NCBI GenBank assembly: GCA_009767595.1
Contig: VSDK01007123.1
Coordinates: forward strand, 4,748 to 68,747
Direction: 5' to 3'
Length of the DNA stretch: 64,000 bases
DNA from: Symbiodinium kawagutii
Lineage: Eukaryota > Sar > Dinophyceae > Suessiales > Symbiodiniaceae
The notes under the pieces are model-generated. The model was not told where the DNA came from. It made no database searches and saw only the letters and a list, made by a program, of their open reading frames with translations. A program made the translations under genes and the position numbers. Every line of letters starts with the position of its first letter. Positions within the stretch are counted from its first letter, which is position 1. Below are positions 11,811-23,171 of this stretch, piece by piece.

Positions 11811-11940
11811 CAAGTGATCGCCAAGCCCACCATCTGCCGCCTGCATGGCAACTTGGCAAGTTGGCAACAGCTGGATGTACCGCAAAGCAAACTCCTGGTG
11901 GAAGGAGCCAAACAGCCGGTACACAGCATGCACATAATAC
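11811..11940 (-). CDS. Candidate internal exon, unknown protein
   Basis: The preferred minus-strand frame includes LFGSFHQEFALRYIQLLPTC and then a Gly/Asp-rich segment. An AG acceptor (complement of 11941-11942) and a GT donor (complement of 11809-11810) bound it. All three minus frames are open, so the frame is uncertain. Confidence 0.4.
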
Positions 11941-12290
11941 CTATATATGTGTATATACATATATTTATATATATATATACACACATATGTATATGCAGAA
12001 TTCCGATCAACTCTATGCATGTCTGATTTCTGTAAAGATACAAGTCTTTCACCGTGAAGCAGCCGGGTCCAAGCGAATTGTCTTGGTTTTCGCTTGATAA
12101 ACAAACTTCAGTTCTATGATTAATCATAGCCCTTCTTTTCCTGTAAGCATGGATGCTCGTATGCTTTGACGGAAAAAACATGTATACATATGTGTATATA
12201 TAAATATGCGTGTGTGTTTCAACACACCAATCTCCACAGAATACATATACACAGAATTGTTTGGCAACTGTGAGCAGAGGAGTAGGTAAC

Positions 12291-12470
12291 ATAAAACTTC
12301 ATGTCTTTTTTTGTTTGGTCTGGGGGTGAGAAAAGCGAAGCCAAAGACCCTGCATCAGAAACGAGCTGTTCGTATTTCTTTGGTCGCTGGACAACCAATG
12401 TGTTTGTGATCCAAGCGGTGTAGTCCCCTTCAGCAGACAAGAGGGCTTCTGCTATTTCTTGGATAAAATG
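12291..12470 (-). CDS. Internal exon of 60 codons, unknown protein
   Basis: A minus-strand exon in phase 0 at both ends, bounded by an AG acceptor (complement of 12471-12472) and a GT donor (complement of 12289-12290). It starts HFIQEIAEALLSAEGDYTAW, an amphipathic helix, and contains VVQRPKKYEQLVSDAGSLAS before a Lys-rich end. Codon use and residue mix are strongly coding-like. No family is recognised. It may belong to the same gene as the exons at 11.8, 9.8 or 6.1-8.8 kb, but I could not make the phases link. Confidence 0.6.
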
Positions 12471-12622
12471 CTCATATCCTACTAGTCCTAGATGATATTA
12501 AAGCTTGCCAATATAGTTGGTTGGCCAATGCCAAATGATGGCCTCTTTACGCATTCATTTGGATAGCATGATTCGTGTTGGCTAGCATGCTCTCCCAAAC
12601 CTTTCAAAACCAGTGCTGATGA

Positions 12623-13020
12623 ACCATGATTAACCAACATAAACCACCAGTTGGTAGTGAACCATTGTCAAGCCAGATTACAACCATCACCATTACCAAA
12701 TAAACCAACATTGGTTATGCCAGTTGGTAATGAACCATGACTAACCAACAAAAAAACATAATTGACGAATCATTTGTTGGTAATAAACCATGATTAATCA
12801 ACATAAACCACCAGTTGGTAATGAACCATTGTCAAGCCAGATTACAACCATCACCATTCCCAAATAAACCAACATTGGTTATGCCAGTTGGTAATGAACC
12901 ATGACTAACCAACAAAAAATCATAATTGACAAATTAAAGCATTATTGACATAATGATTAACCAGTTGGTAATGAACCATTTGTTGGTAATAAACCATGAC
13001 TAATCAACATAAACCACCAT
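12623..13020 (+). repeat. Direct repeat, period about 164 bp
   Basis: 12623-12786 and 12787 to about 12935 are nearly identical, differing in a few bases such as ttaccaaat versus ttcccaaat. A third partial copy (ggtaataaaccatgactaatcaac) follows to about 13020. Confidence 0.75.
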
Positions 13021-13071
13021 TATTGACAGGTTACAACCATCTCTACCTGTGATTCTGTGCTTCGGTCACTG

Positions 13072-13166
13072 AACCGCGCTGCCCCAAAGCTCCGTGGCAA
13101 AGCTGGTGGTTTCAAAGACGAAGCTCACCTGTGGCAGCACAAATGGAGTGGCTGAGCTATCCATGT
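13072..13166 (-). CDS. Candidate exon, strand not certain
   Basis: The minus frame reads SSATPFVLPQVSFVFETTSF and meets a TGA or a GT donor at the low end. The plus frame is open too (RSLNRAAPKLRGKAGGFKDE). The island is GC-rich against its surroundings. Confidence 0.3.
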
Positions 13167-13679
13167 CATGGGGATGGGTCATGATGGGTCAATATCAATC
13201 ATTCCAAAATGATATCTGAGGAGTGGTCAATGTTGATCATGCCAAAGAGAAATGATAAGAGTGGTTAACAACTTAACAACGGTTAAGAGCCAATCAAAAC
13301 TACGGGGTGACCCATGGCCATCCACCCACCTGGTAAAAGGCCCAGTGGCTTGATTAGCCACCGTTTTGAACTTCCTTGAAGCCTAGATTCGTAAACAAAA
13401 AGAGAGAGAGAGAGAGATAAATGAAACATTTGATAGATCAGAGAAAAAAAACAAATAGATCTATATAAACCATGAGATCCGGGGAAAAAAATGTATCGAT
13501 ATCAATGAGACTTTGCATCCATATACATTTACATACACAGGTAACATGGGTAAAAACTTTCATTCACCACGCGCATGCTTCGAGTCAGTATATATACATA
13601 TATATATATATATGCTACCCCCCCCCCCAAAACCTACTTTTTTTACTCTTATCACCATATTTATCATGTTTTTTGCCTT

Positions 13680-13834
13680 TGTCCATAGTAGTAGTAATAA
13701 TCATCGAAGTAGTGGTAGGATTAAAAACAATCTTAATAGTAATAAAAAAGATAGCAATAATAATATTAATATTAGTAGTAGTAATAATCATAATAATACT
13801 ACTAGTAGTAGTAGTAGTAGCAGTAGTAGTAGTG

Positions 13835-13879
<45 letters not shown>

Positions 13880-14558
13880 TTAACAATAAGAATAATAGTA
13901 GTAGTAGTAGTAGTAGTAATAATAGTAGTCATACTAGTAGCAAGAATAATAATAATAGTAGTAGTAGTAGTAATAAAAATAATAATAATAGTACTAATAG
14001 CAGGAATAATAATAGTAGTAGTAGTAGTAGTAATAATAGCAATAATAGTAGTAATAAAAATTAAAATAAGATAGTCATAGTAATGGTAATAAAAATAATT
14101 ACAACAATAATAGTAATAGCAATAAAAAAACAATAGTATTGATAGTATTAATGATAATATTAGTAATGCTATGGTAATAGAATTAATATTAATAATAATA
14201 GTACTAACAGCATTATTAATCATAATGGTAATAAAAAAACGATAGTAGTAGTAGTAGTAGTAATAATAGCAATAATAGTAGTAATAAAAATTAAAATAAT
14301 ATAGTCATAGTAATGGTAATAAAAATAATTACAACAATAATAGTAATAGCAATAATAAAACAATAGTATTAATAGTATTAATAATAATATTAATAATGCT
14401 ATGGTAATAGAAGTAATATTAATAGTAATAGTACTAACAGCATTATTAATCATAATGGTAATAAAAAAAACGATAAAAAATAATAGTAGTAGTTTGATAA
14501 TATGAATAGAAGCAATACTAATAGCAATGTTACTAATCGTAATAATAAAGATGAAAAA

Positions 14559-14647
<89 letters not shown>

Positions 14648-14940
14648 ATTAAAAAAAATATTAGCAATACTATGAACAAAAACAGTAGCAATCATAAAAG
14701 CAGTGGCAAACGCAATAGCAAAAACAATAGCAGTAGCAGTAGCAATGTTTAGTAGCAATATGAAATATATTCATAACAGTAATAATGATAATTGTTGTTG
14801 TTGTTGTTGTAGTAATGGCAATAGTTGCAATACTAACAGAAAAAACACCAATAATGAAAATAGAAATAATAATAGTAATAATAGAAATAATAGAAATAAT
14901 AGTAATAGTAGCAGTATTAGTAGCAGTAGTATATAATAAT
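13680..14940. repeat. AGT/AAT trinucleotide microsatellite block
   Basis: Long runs of agt and aat, with the purest (AGT)n at 14560-14646. An internal near-duplication links about 14045-14218 and 14270-14455 (shared gataatatgtaatggtaataaa-type order and the common agtactaacagcattattaa). Confidence 0.85.
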
Positions 14941-14967
14941 AATAGTCATGATTCAAGATTCCAAATT

Positions 14968-15478
14968 TCCCCAAGCTATACTTTGACAACCTTCGTCCAT
15001 ATCGTTCTTGCCTAATAGATTGAAAAGTTGCCAAAAGTTGCCAAAAGTTGGCAACTTTTCTCAGATTCAAGATTCAAGATTCCAATCTTGAATCCCAGGA
15101 CTGGATTCAAGATTCAAGATTCAAGATTTCCCCAGGACTCTTTGAGCCAATCTTGAATCCAAGATCCAAGATCCAAGATTTCTTGGAGGTCTAGAATTTG
15201 AAATCTTGGATCCAGGGATCCAAGATCCAAGATCCAAGATTTCTTGGAGGTCTAGAATCTGAAATCTTGGATCCAGGGGCAAGGCTTGGATCCAAGATTT
15301 GCCTGGAAGAGTCCCTGGAAATCTTGGATCTTGGATCTTGGATCCAGTCCTGGGATTCAAGATTGGAATCTTGAATCTTGAATCTGAGAAAAGTTGCCAA
15401 CTTTTGGCAACTTTTGGCAATTTTTCAATCTATTAGGCAAGAACAATATGGATGAAGGTTGTCAAAGTATAGCTTTAA
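14968..15478. repeat. Long inverted repeat (hairpin of about 0.5 kb)
   Basis: The left arm starts aagctatactttgacaacct; the right arm ends with its near-perfect reverse complement. Both arms carry the same sub-blocks in mirrored order: attgaaaagttgccaaaagt, then runs of ttcaagatt or tccaagatc, then cccaggactgga. Arms are about 200-240 bp. Confidence 0.85.
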
Positions 15479-15532
15479 AAAAAGGTAGGTTTTGGGGGGG
15501 GGTGTACCATATATATATATATATAGATATAT

Positions 15533-16261
15533 AATAGGACTGATGACTCCCATTTGTCAAAGGAACAAACTCACGATACACAAAAAAAATGTTCTTCTCA
15601 TCATTTATAGCTACATCTTAACGGCCAAAAATGACCAATTGTTTGGATGACCTGGGGTCAAGCATGTACGGAAACACCTCTTCCCATTTATACATATGCA
15701 CGCATGTACATTACTCTGAACAATTATCATCAATAACTACACGGATACAATTCATACAGAAGCAATTATAGTACATATAGAAATAGATTACATGTATACA
15801 TGTAGTATACATACACAACACATATTATAATGTATACACGTCCATTTATACCTGCATATTCCCGACATTCAATTCGGCCAGGAACAACTCCATTCATCTC
15901 CATCCCTAAACCTCAGCATCCAATGTTGCTCACTAGCGAAGCCTGGGTGTAGTCGTTGTTCTTGATGGAGATGGCTGAAGACATATTTTTGCAGCCAGTG
16001 CACGTGTCACTGCCTTGGTTTTGGCGGCTTCACGGAGCTGAAGAGTCGGTTCTCGAAAGTTGTGTCTTCACATGACAGACCCAACATACAAGTGTGGACG
16101 GTATTTGCATATATGTATGAGACGTGCTCGTTACATAATCTGTGTTTGTCTTGTAATTTTAAAAACTAAACTAACATAAACTAACTATAACAAAAAAAAT
16201 ACCTAACTATGACTATAACTAAAATACAAACATGATCATTGCCAGTCCTTGAATATTTGGT
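15533..16261. other. Non-coding stretch
   Basis: AT-rich with tatacatac words (15690-15840). No exon is supported; 15880-16080 is slightly richer in GC but gives no convincing frame. Confidence 0.4.
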
Positions 16262-16531
16262 TCAGAGGTTCCCTGTGCGCTTTCCCCAATAGCAATCGGC
16301 ATAGTAAACGCTGGCGTCCCTGACATAGCTGCGGCTCGGCAGCTGCAAAATCTCCGTGGTTTCGGGGCACCACGAATTCCCGGACGCGCGCTCGGATGTA
16401 TGCCTGTAGTATGCATGGATTTGGACATTTTTGCCTGCATGCTTGTTTGAGATACAATGTCTTGGAAGGATTTCTGACTGAACTCTATTGAAATTCTGCT
16501 TTTGGTGGGCTCTGGAACAGCTTTGATGTGC
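16262..16531 (-). CDS. 3' end of a spliced gene, unknown protein
   Basis: Minus-strand exons 16531-16456 and 16390-16262 join in phase 0 across a 65-nt GT-AG intron and end in TGA. The first reads HIKAVPEPTKSRISIEFSQK and onward; the second includes WCPETTEILQLPSRSYVRDA and ends YYADCYWGKRTGNL. The upstream acceptor follows tctttag. Using the AG at the complement of 16404-16405 instead would change the junction but keep the final frame. No family is recognised. Confidence 0.6.
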   Translation of the reverse strand, partial: AHQSCSRAHQKQNFNRVQSEILPRHCISNKHAGKNVQIHAYYRHTSERASGNSWCPETTEILQLPSRSYVRDASVYYADCYWGKRTGNL

Positions 16532-16848
16532 CTAAAGATTACCAATCAACATGCTGTGCTGGTACTCACCAACCATGAATATCAGACTCGTAAAGTGAAA
16601 CAGGTCTTCCCTCCAATGGCATGACCCAGACCGGCAAACAAAATGCTTATTTTAGGTATGTGAGAATACATTATTCTTAGGGTAGTGACCATTTATTAAC
16701 ACCCCCATTCCACAATAATTAGAAATAAGCACTAATGTTGACCTATGATTAATCAACTGATCCTAAATAAAGCTAACCGATCCCCTGAACAAAACTACTA
16801 TAAGTAGTTGGTCTCATAGTACAACTGGATTGCGATTGGCTACCGCTA

Positions 16849-17214
16849 GTGACCACGTTCCTGGTACTAAGCTACGTCCCCTGCAAACGATGGGTCGATG
16901 GACCGTCTCTGGGATTGTGGTTCCTACAGGTGAACGCTAACAGTGATGGTACTTGCTTGAAAGCGGTTCTGATTCACAACTCAACGATCTTGGATGTAAG
17001 AATTGTAAATAGTATTAAGTATAGAACAAAAACACATACCATATATGGAAGTTTCATCCTGTTTTCGTGTCTCATTGCCAAACTTAATTGCTTATGTCCG
17101 GCCCATTGGTTGGACAAGCCCCTGAGCGATCTAAACGCCAGCCATGAAACTGTTGACCACTGCATCACTGTCGATCCAACCTGGCGCCATGGCATCTTGA
17201 GGACTGAATCATAG
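16849..17214 (+). CDS. Candidate coding region (121 codons or two exons)
   Basis: One plus frame is open throughout and ends with a coding-like segment containing HWLDKPLSDLNASHETVDHC. The sequence at 16850-16929 has a clean AG acceptor and a CAG|GTGAAC donor, so a spliced reading is possible, but the phases did not link the two parts. The minus strand is also open (16974-17279). Confidence 0.35.
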   Translation: MTTFLVLSYVPCKRWVDGPSLGLWFLQVNANSDGTCLKAVLIHNSTILDVRIVNSIKYRTKTHTIYGSFILFSCLIAKLNCLCPAHWLDKPLSDLNASHETVDHCITVDPTWRHGILRTES

Positions 17215-17719
17215 ATAGAATCCAACGAACCATCGCTGGTGCACGGCAAGCATGATTGACTACCATCTGGTTTCACCACTCCCTGTAGCTCTTTAGCTCC
17301 CCCTTTAGAGGGATTTGGGGATACCCCTGGCTCCTTAGCTCCCTGAGAATCACCAGCTAGTTGATCATGATTGAATGACTACTCGCTACTCTCTGGCAAA
17401 CTAACCTGGTTGTGCTAGAAGTTACTGGATTTGATCTGTAAACTAGCTGTACATGGTGGATTTTCCACTCTCAGATTCGTTTAGCAAAGGGCCACCAGAA
17501 ATCTTGACCAAAGGAACAGTTGACTTCACCTGGGCTGGAAATGTGGGGCTACGCACATTGACTTGCTGATGTCAATGAATTGCCATGAAATACCACAGTG
17601 TCATATCTATCTAACTCTGTCAATCTCTTCCTGTCCCTATTGGACCATCAAGAAACACACGCGACGCTCGGTTCTTTCTACGATTTTGACTTTCAGATAC
17701 GCTTCTCACCCCAGTAGCG

Positions 17720-17960
17720 TGCACTTCTTGGACATCTTCATGTGCTTCGCGCCACAGTCTGGTGCACTTTTTTCGCGAACTTCCAAAAGTGCTCGACATC
17801 TAACAGCCATGATCTTGACTCGCAACTGTGCTTTGCACCACAGCAGGCAAGTACTGTTTGTGATCTTCGAAAGTTTCTCCGAGGTCTTCAGTTCTACAAG
17901 ACGTGCAAATGTGCTTTGTGCCACAGTTGTAAGCATTTTTTTCCGCAACCACCACTTTGA
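17720..17960. repeat. Degenerate tandem repeat, about 84-bp period
   Basis: The word tgtgcttygyrccacag recurs at about 17742, 17828 and 17910, each followed by a pyrimidine-rich tract and tcttcg/ttttcgc words. A 180-codon plus open frame (17563-18105) runs through it and is probably incidental. Confidence 0.45.
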
Positions 17961-18639
17961 AAACCAAAAACACTACATCTTCCACCCTTCCTATCTGTCA
18001 CGCACCTCTCTCTTGACATTGACTCCGACGTGTCGAACGAGACCCAGCGAAAGCAAAAGAAAGCACCTCTCTCTTGACATCCCATCTTCTCTGACTCTCT
18101 TGTGAGGGACTACGTGATGCAACTTTCCACAACTCAGACATTTGACTTCCAAAGTTCTTCATATAACTTAGCTATTGAAGATTCATGAAATAGGATGAGT
18201 CAATCGGGGTCATAGGTGCTGATCCCTGAAACAACAACTTATAAATGACTTATAACGTATACCCCCCAGTTACATAACCCAACAATCAAGAAACTGTTGC
18301 AAGTTTGCAACTGAACAAAGCATACTCTGCTCAATGTGATGCTGCATGGCTATGGATGAAAACTATTATCCACCTTAGTAGTTTGTTGGTTTCCCATGGC
18401 GTTCCGACAAGCAACTGCCTTGCATGGTCACACCAAATAAATGATGTGCAAAGTGGCACCATCAATCTTTGATCTTTGGGCTATGGATGGCTATGGCCAT
18501 ATAGGTCAAAACCCAGTAGCCCTGTTGTCCATCCCATAGATGACCAAGCTAGTCTTTGCGACCGGGATGTTGACCTACACATTTGTTGGTGAACTCTTGA
18601 CCGAGGCCATACATAGTTTTTGTACCCAACATCTCCAGG

Positions 18640-18744
18640 GTCCCGACGATCCAGGGTGGCAGAGGATTTGTTATCGGCCCAAAAACGAATCTCCTGGGGC
18701 AGCTGGGAGGGCCAAGCAGCTTCGTAGGATGATGTGGGGTCCAT
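18640..18744 (-). CDS. Candidate first exon, unknown protein
   Basis: A minus-strand ATG (complement of 18742-18744) opens MDPTSSYEAAWPSQLPQEIR and a GT donor follows about 40 codons later. The other minus frames and one plus frame are also open. Confidence 0.3.
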
Positions 18745-18769
18745 GAAGCATCAATGAGAAACCAGCCTG

Positions 18770-18842
18770 GTAGGTAGGTAGTTTGGTAGGTAGTTTGGTA
18801 GGTAGTTAGGTAGGTAGTTAGGTAGGTAGTTAGGTAGGTAGG
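18770..18842 (+). repeat. GGTA-type microsatellite
   Basis: Runs of ggtaggtag interrupted by ttt and tta. Confidence 0.9.
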
Positions 18843-19759
18843 TGGATGAACCTCAAGAAGAGGAGCAAGTACTACAAGCACAAGTTTGCATGCTGATGGA
18901 TTGTACATGATGGTACTCACTAAGAAAATCAAGCATGACTTAAGCATGACAGCAACCGCACAACCTGACGATGGTGCTCATTCAATTGCTTGTCTTTGGA
19001 GCATCAATCAAGTGCAAGGGTGCCGGGTCATCTGGTTGGCTGACCTGAACCACCAGGTGGGGGCTCTTGACACCAAACCTGGCCTGAGAATACAGTCAAT
19101 AAGCCAACGCACATGAATAGGCTTCACTCAATGCGCCACATGAATCTACAAAGCAACCAAAAAGGCCCAACTGCCAAACAAAACAAACATGTTCAAGTCA
19201 CGACCGCCTCAACTACTCTGAGTCATGATTTTCTTCCATGGATCAACCTTCAGAATCTGCAAGCCATGGATTTGCCACAACAACATCAGCACGACGAATA
19301 CCGTCACACATGAGGAGCAGTACAAAAAAGGTCATTGATTCCCATAGTGAACTTTCACCAGTTCGATGACCCTAAGCACCCTTGTCACCAAAGTCACCAG
19401 AACAATTGGAAGGTTCTTACCAACCCAACTATGGTCTTACCCCCTGAAAAGAAAGGTTCGTGGTGCCAATGGTACCTAGCACCTATCAACCATAGCTTTA
19501 ATCCAACTGGTTGTCATCCTGTGGTGCCAACCATAGGCCACTCATGTTGGATCCCCCCATGGTCCTCCACAAAGATCTTGTCCACAAACAAATATCCCTG
19601 GGCGCGGCTGGGCAGTTGTCCACCAGGAGTTTGAAAAACAACCATTCTCCATCATTAAAAACCATCAACCATGTAGTGAAAACATCATCATCCACTATGA
19701 ATGACTTCACATCAACCATGGACGGAATCATTATCAACCACTATGAATGACTTCACCAG

Positions 19760-20965
19760 CAGATGCAAACTTCCAGTTGGTCGACCTGGAACTGCCTCAG
19801 GTTCCGGCGCGAAGGAAGCTGCAGTTGCTTCCCCTCAGCCCGGAGGGACAGGAGTCCATCTCGGAGCCAGTGGTCAGAGAGTACCTATGCAAAAGGGTGG
19901 CGGTGGCAAAGGATGGTGGAGAGTTGATGATTGATCTGGTGGTTAATTGACTGTAATGGTTGACTGTAATGATTGATCTTTGCAAACTGTTGACTACTGG
20001 TTCGCAATGATTCAGTATGAAGCACTGTGCCATTCCGTCAAACAACTTGGCTTAAGCATGGCCACGCCTTCTATGTTTGATGAATCCACCCTGTGTTTAA
20101 CGCCTGTGCATGGACTCCATAGACATCTTGTCGAGGTTGATGCAATTCAATCCAAGGTAGTGAACCAGTCAACAGCACAAAACAAACGGCAACAAGATAT
20201 CTATGTTTCATGATTGGCCAAGCTGGTTGTAAAGTCTAAGTCTCAACCACATGAATATACTTCTTCTATGACTATAGCCACCAAAATAAAAAAAGTAGGT
20301 CCTCCAGTGATGTTTGATAAGCTGTGGAACCCCAACGGAATAATTGTTCAAACATAGTTGTGGCAAGCAATTATATATCACCCATCCAGAAATGGGTCGT
20401 TACTAAAGTACATGATCAATTTTCAAAGTACTGATGCATGTGACATGTGTGTTCAATAAAAGTTTCCCTTTCTAAGAGCATCTAACAGTGCAAATGGTTT
20501 CGGGGATACCATGACTTCTGGAAATGACCGGGAGTCTGAACAATCCTGCAGCTGCTGGTTGTGGTTCTCTCGGTTTGTGATCGTAGGTAATTAAATCATA
20601 ATATGCCCAGCTGTGTACCAGTTCATCACACCCTGCAATTATCACGGCACACCTGATTCATATTCGCGTTCAACCATCAGTAAAGGTAATTAATCAACAA
20701 TTAACCAGCATATATAGACATCCACTAACACATGAGACTTAACAGCTTAAACATCCATGAGCCACAATTAGCCACCCTTAACCCATGAAATTCACCATTT
20801 TGCAACCACCACTCAGCACTTTCCGCGGCGTTCCAAATCTCTCGGCGCCTCCAGGTGAGATACCAAGTGGAGGTCTCCAATGTCGTGTTGAAGCCCGTGC
20901 TGATGTTCACAGTCAAGGCCTCACCAGGTCGCATCGCCGTCAGTAGCAAGTCCAGTGAAGAGTGA
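19760..20965 (+). CDS. 3' end of a spliced gene, unknown protein
   Basis: Plus-strand exons 19760-19915 and 20817-20965 (TGA) join in phase 1 across a 901-nt GT-AG intron. The first includes NFQLVDLELPQVPARRKLQL and ends YLCKRVAVAKD. The second includes RRLQVRYQVEVSNVVLKPVL, a run of alternating hydrophobic residues suggesting beta strands, and ends in a Ser/Glu tail. The minus strand of the second island is also open (57 codons), but the plus reading has a good acceptor and the right phase. GC3 is high (about 70%) against AT-rich flanks. No family is recognised. Confidence 0.6.
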
Positions 20966-21394
20966 TATGGTTCATGGATGCTTGGTGATGGTTGATAAAC
21001 TGGTGGTTAATGATGGTTAATGATGGTGAATGATGGTTTATGATGGTTTATGATGGTTAAGAGCTTATAGTGATGGTCCATGCCTTGCTACTGATGGATG
21101 ATAAACTTGTGAATGGCTACTGATGGCTCGGTTCGAGCATGATTGATGATCGTTAAGCTGGTGAATTCTCGGTGAATGATGGTGGATTCAAGATGGTTAC
21201 AATAATTGGATGGTCGTTGAACCATTGATTAATTGATATTAAGAACATTAACCATCATTGAATAACCAATAATTACCCTCTGGTAAACTAACCTAGCAAT
21301 GGAAAATCACCAGATTCTGCAGAGAAACCCGCTTGGAAACCATCAATCATTGGTGAGTTTTCCAGCCAGCTATGTTAGTTTACCGGAGTGTAAC

Positions 21395-21560
21395 CTTCAT
21401 AAATGCTTGGTCAATGCTTCATGGAAGGTCAGCTGATGCTTGGGTCGCTGTCATCCGTGCCACCTTGAGGCCAACGTCGGCGGAGCCCCAGGCCGAGCCG
21501 TTGCTGGACCTCTCTCGGCGCCGGCGCTGCGCCGCGGAGCCCAGGGGTTGGACCAGCTAT
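21395..21560. other. GC-rich coding-like island, strand unknown
   Basis: The most GC-rich spot in this part of the window. The plus frame reads LRPTSAEPQAEPLLDLSRRR; the minus frame reads SSNGSAWGSADVGLKVARMT. Codon third positions are equally GC-rich on both, so I cannot choose. Confidence 0.35.
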
Positions 21561-21564
21561 GACT

Positions 21565-21845
21565 GGGCTATGGCTCAATATTAATCAACCAGTTGTTAAT
21601 AATAGGAGATATCAACCAACAACAATAGGGGGTCAATATTAACCAACCAACTAATGGTAAACTAGCTGGTTAATGGTTCATAATAGGGGATGATAGCTAA
21701 CAATTATAGGGGATATGTGCCAACTATATGGCTATGGGTCAATATTGAGCAACCAACCAATGGAAGGTTCACCAACCAAACTATAGAGAAAACAATGGTT
21801 GATAATGGGGGAACCAGGGGGACTAAGGGTTTTGACCCAAAGCCA
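21565..21845 (-). repeat. MITE-like family 1 cluster, reverse orientation
   Basis: 21727-21845 is a full reversed copy: ggctatgggtcaatattgag to ggggaaccagggggactaag and ttttgacccaaagcc. 21565-21700 holds one or two broken copies with the same gggtcaatattaaccaacc block. Confidence 0.7.
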
Positions 21846-22504
21846 CTTCCCCATGGTGACTTTGAAACTACGCATAGACAGCATAGCATAGGCATAGCCT
21901 GCATAGCTATGGTGACTTGAAAGCTAGCACTTAGCTACTCAGCCATCACAGGGGTTACCAGCCATGGTGACTTAGAAAACCATGCGTCATGACTTCCTTT
22001 TGTGACCAGCACGGTTTCGAAGTCACTAAGTAATCATTCAGAGTGCGATCAACCAACGAGTGCTGGGTGCTGGTCTGCTCTACTAGGCGGTCGATTGGCA
22101 ACGTATCTGGCAATCAACAGGCTGCTGGATTGGGGTTAGCCAAAGAGGGTCAGCAAAGAATCGATGTGTTGATCGCCATGATAAGGGACAAAAGCACAAC
22201 TGCGTACAGCTGCCTGGTCAGTAACGGCGGTTGAACAAAGTACAAGGGCCTCTGAAAACATGATCACAGGGCATGGCAAGGAACAACCAGATTCCTCAAA
22301 ATGAATATCACACTTCATTTGTTGAATCCACCAGGCAAAGATCCCGCACAGTTGTTGCACAACCTCTTTTGCAAGTGCAGTTCACCTTGTCAAGAGCTGA
22401 TGAATCCTGGATGATCTGAAACCAAAGACTTGGGCAATGGCTGGATGATCAACGACCCAACCATTGAGGATATCAACCATCAACCAACCATTCGTACCAA
22501 GCAC

Positions 22505-22592
22505 CTTCCAGCTGCTTGATAGCCACTGGCTGTCAGCTCCACGACCTCCAGGTTGTCATCTGGGTTCCCCAAGCGGTGAGGCATTGCGCAGG
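22505..22592 (-). CDS. Candidate exon, unknown protein
   Basis: The minus frame contains MPHRLGNPDDNLEVVELTAS and ends at a GT donor (complement of 22503-22504). Either the Met is the start or an AG acceptor (complement of 22593-22594) precedes it. No family recognised. Confidence 0.4.
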
Positions 22593-23171
22593 CTGACGTA
22601 TTGGCTAAACCTCAAACGAGGCCGTCACCAATGACGGCTGAATGTCTCTCTGAGCTCAGGATTGATTCCCGGGGTATGGCGGATCATCGGCGGCAATGAG
22701 CAGGGCCAGTTGCCATTTGAAACAACTACCGCAGTCTAGCTGTTGGGCGGTTCATCTACCCTGTTTTTTGGACGGTTGGCCCCAAACCCAGATCCACATC
22801 ATGGAGACTCAGAAGCCCCTCTCATCATCCATGGCTGAAGTTTCTTTGCAGCGTGCACATGATGTGGGCACAGTGAGCACGTGATCACCCTGCATCGGTC
22901 GTGATGTTTCCAGCTGTTCCTAACAACGAAGAAAGTCCGGGAGCCACCATGCAATGGTTCAGCCAATGGTCAGCGATGGATGATGGCGGAAAAACCAACG
23001 GCCAATAGTTGACAGTTCAGACCCATCAAAAACCCAACAGCTGGCAATCGCCAATTGATGCTGGACGTTAAATCCATGATTGTTGGAAAGACAGCGATTG
23101 TGGAACACATGATTCGTCAAAGTAATCGCTAGCCCGGTGAGACAACGGAGATGCTTCCATAAGTGGACCTC

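Larger units (their letters stand above)
13590..15532. mobile_element. Non-autonomous element with AT/poly-C inverted ends
   Basis: The left end (13590-13645) reads tatatatgctaccc, then a C-run, aaaacctac and a T-run. The right end (15478-15530) is its reverse complement: an A-run, ggtaggtttt, a G-run, gtaccatatata. Between them are AGT/AAT microsatellites (13680-14650) and a long hairpin (14968-15478). No transposase frame is present; the long open frames inside are translations of the microsatellite. The element at 59390-61131 has the same end design. The class is unknown. Confidence 0.6.

Noticed and set aside
13472..14223. Open frames of up to 202 codons on both strands
   Set aside because: They translate AGT/AAT microsatellite (poly-Ser, Val, Thr) and carry no coding signal.
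14450..14758. 102-codon ORF with a long Tyr run
   Set aside because: It is the translation of the pure (AGT)n tract.
17563..18105. 180-codon plus-strand ORF
   Set aside because: It crosses a degenerate tandem repeat; Ser/Phe-rich composition fits pyrimidine-rich DNA rather than a gene.
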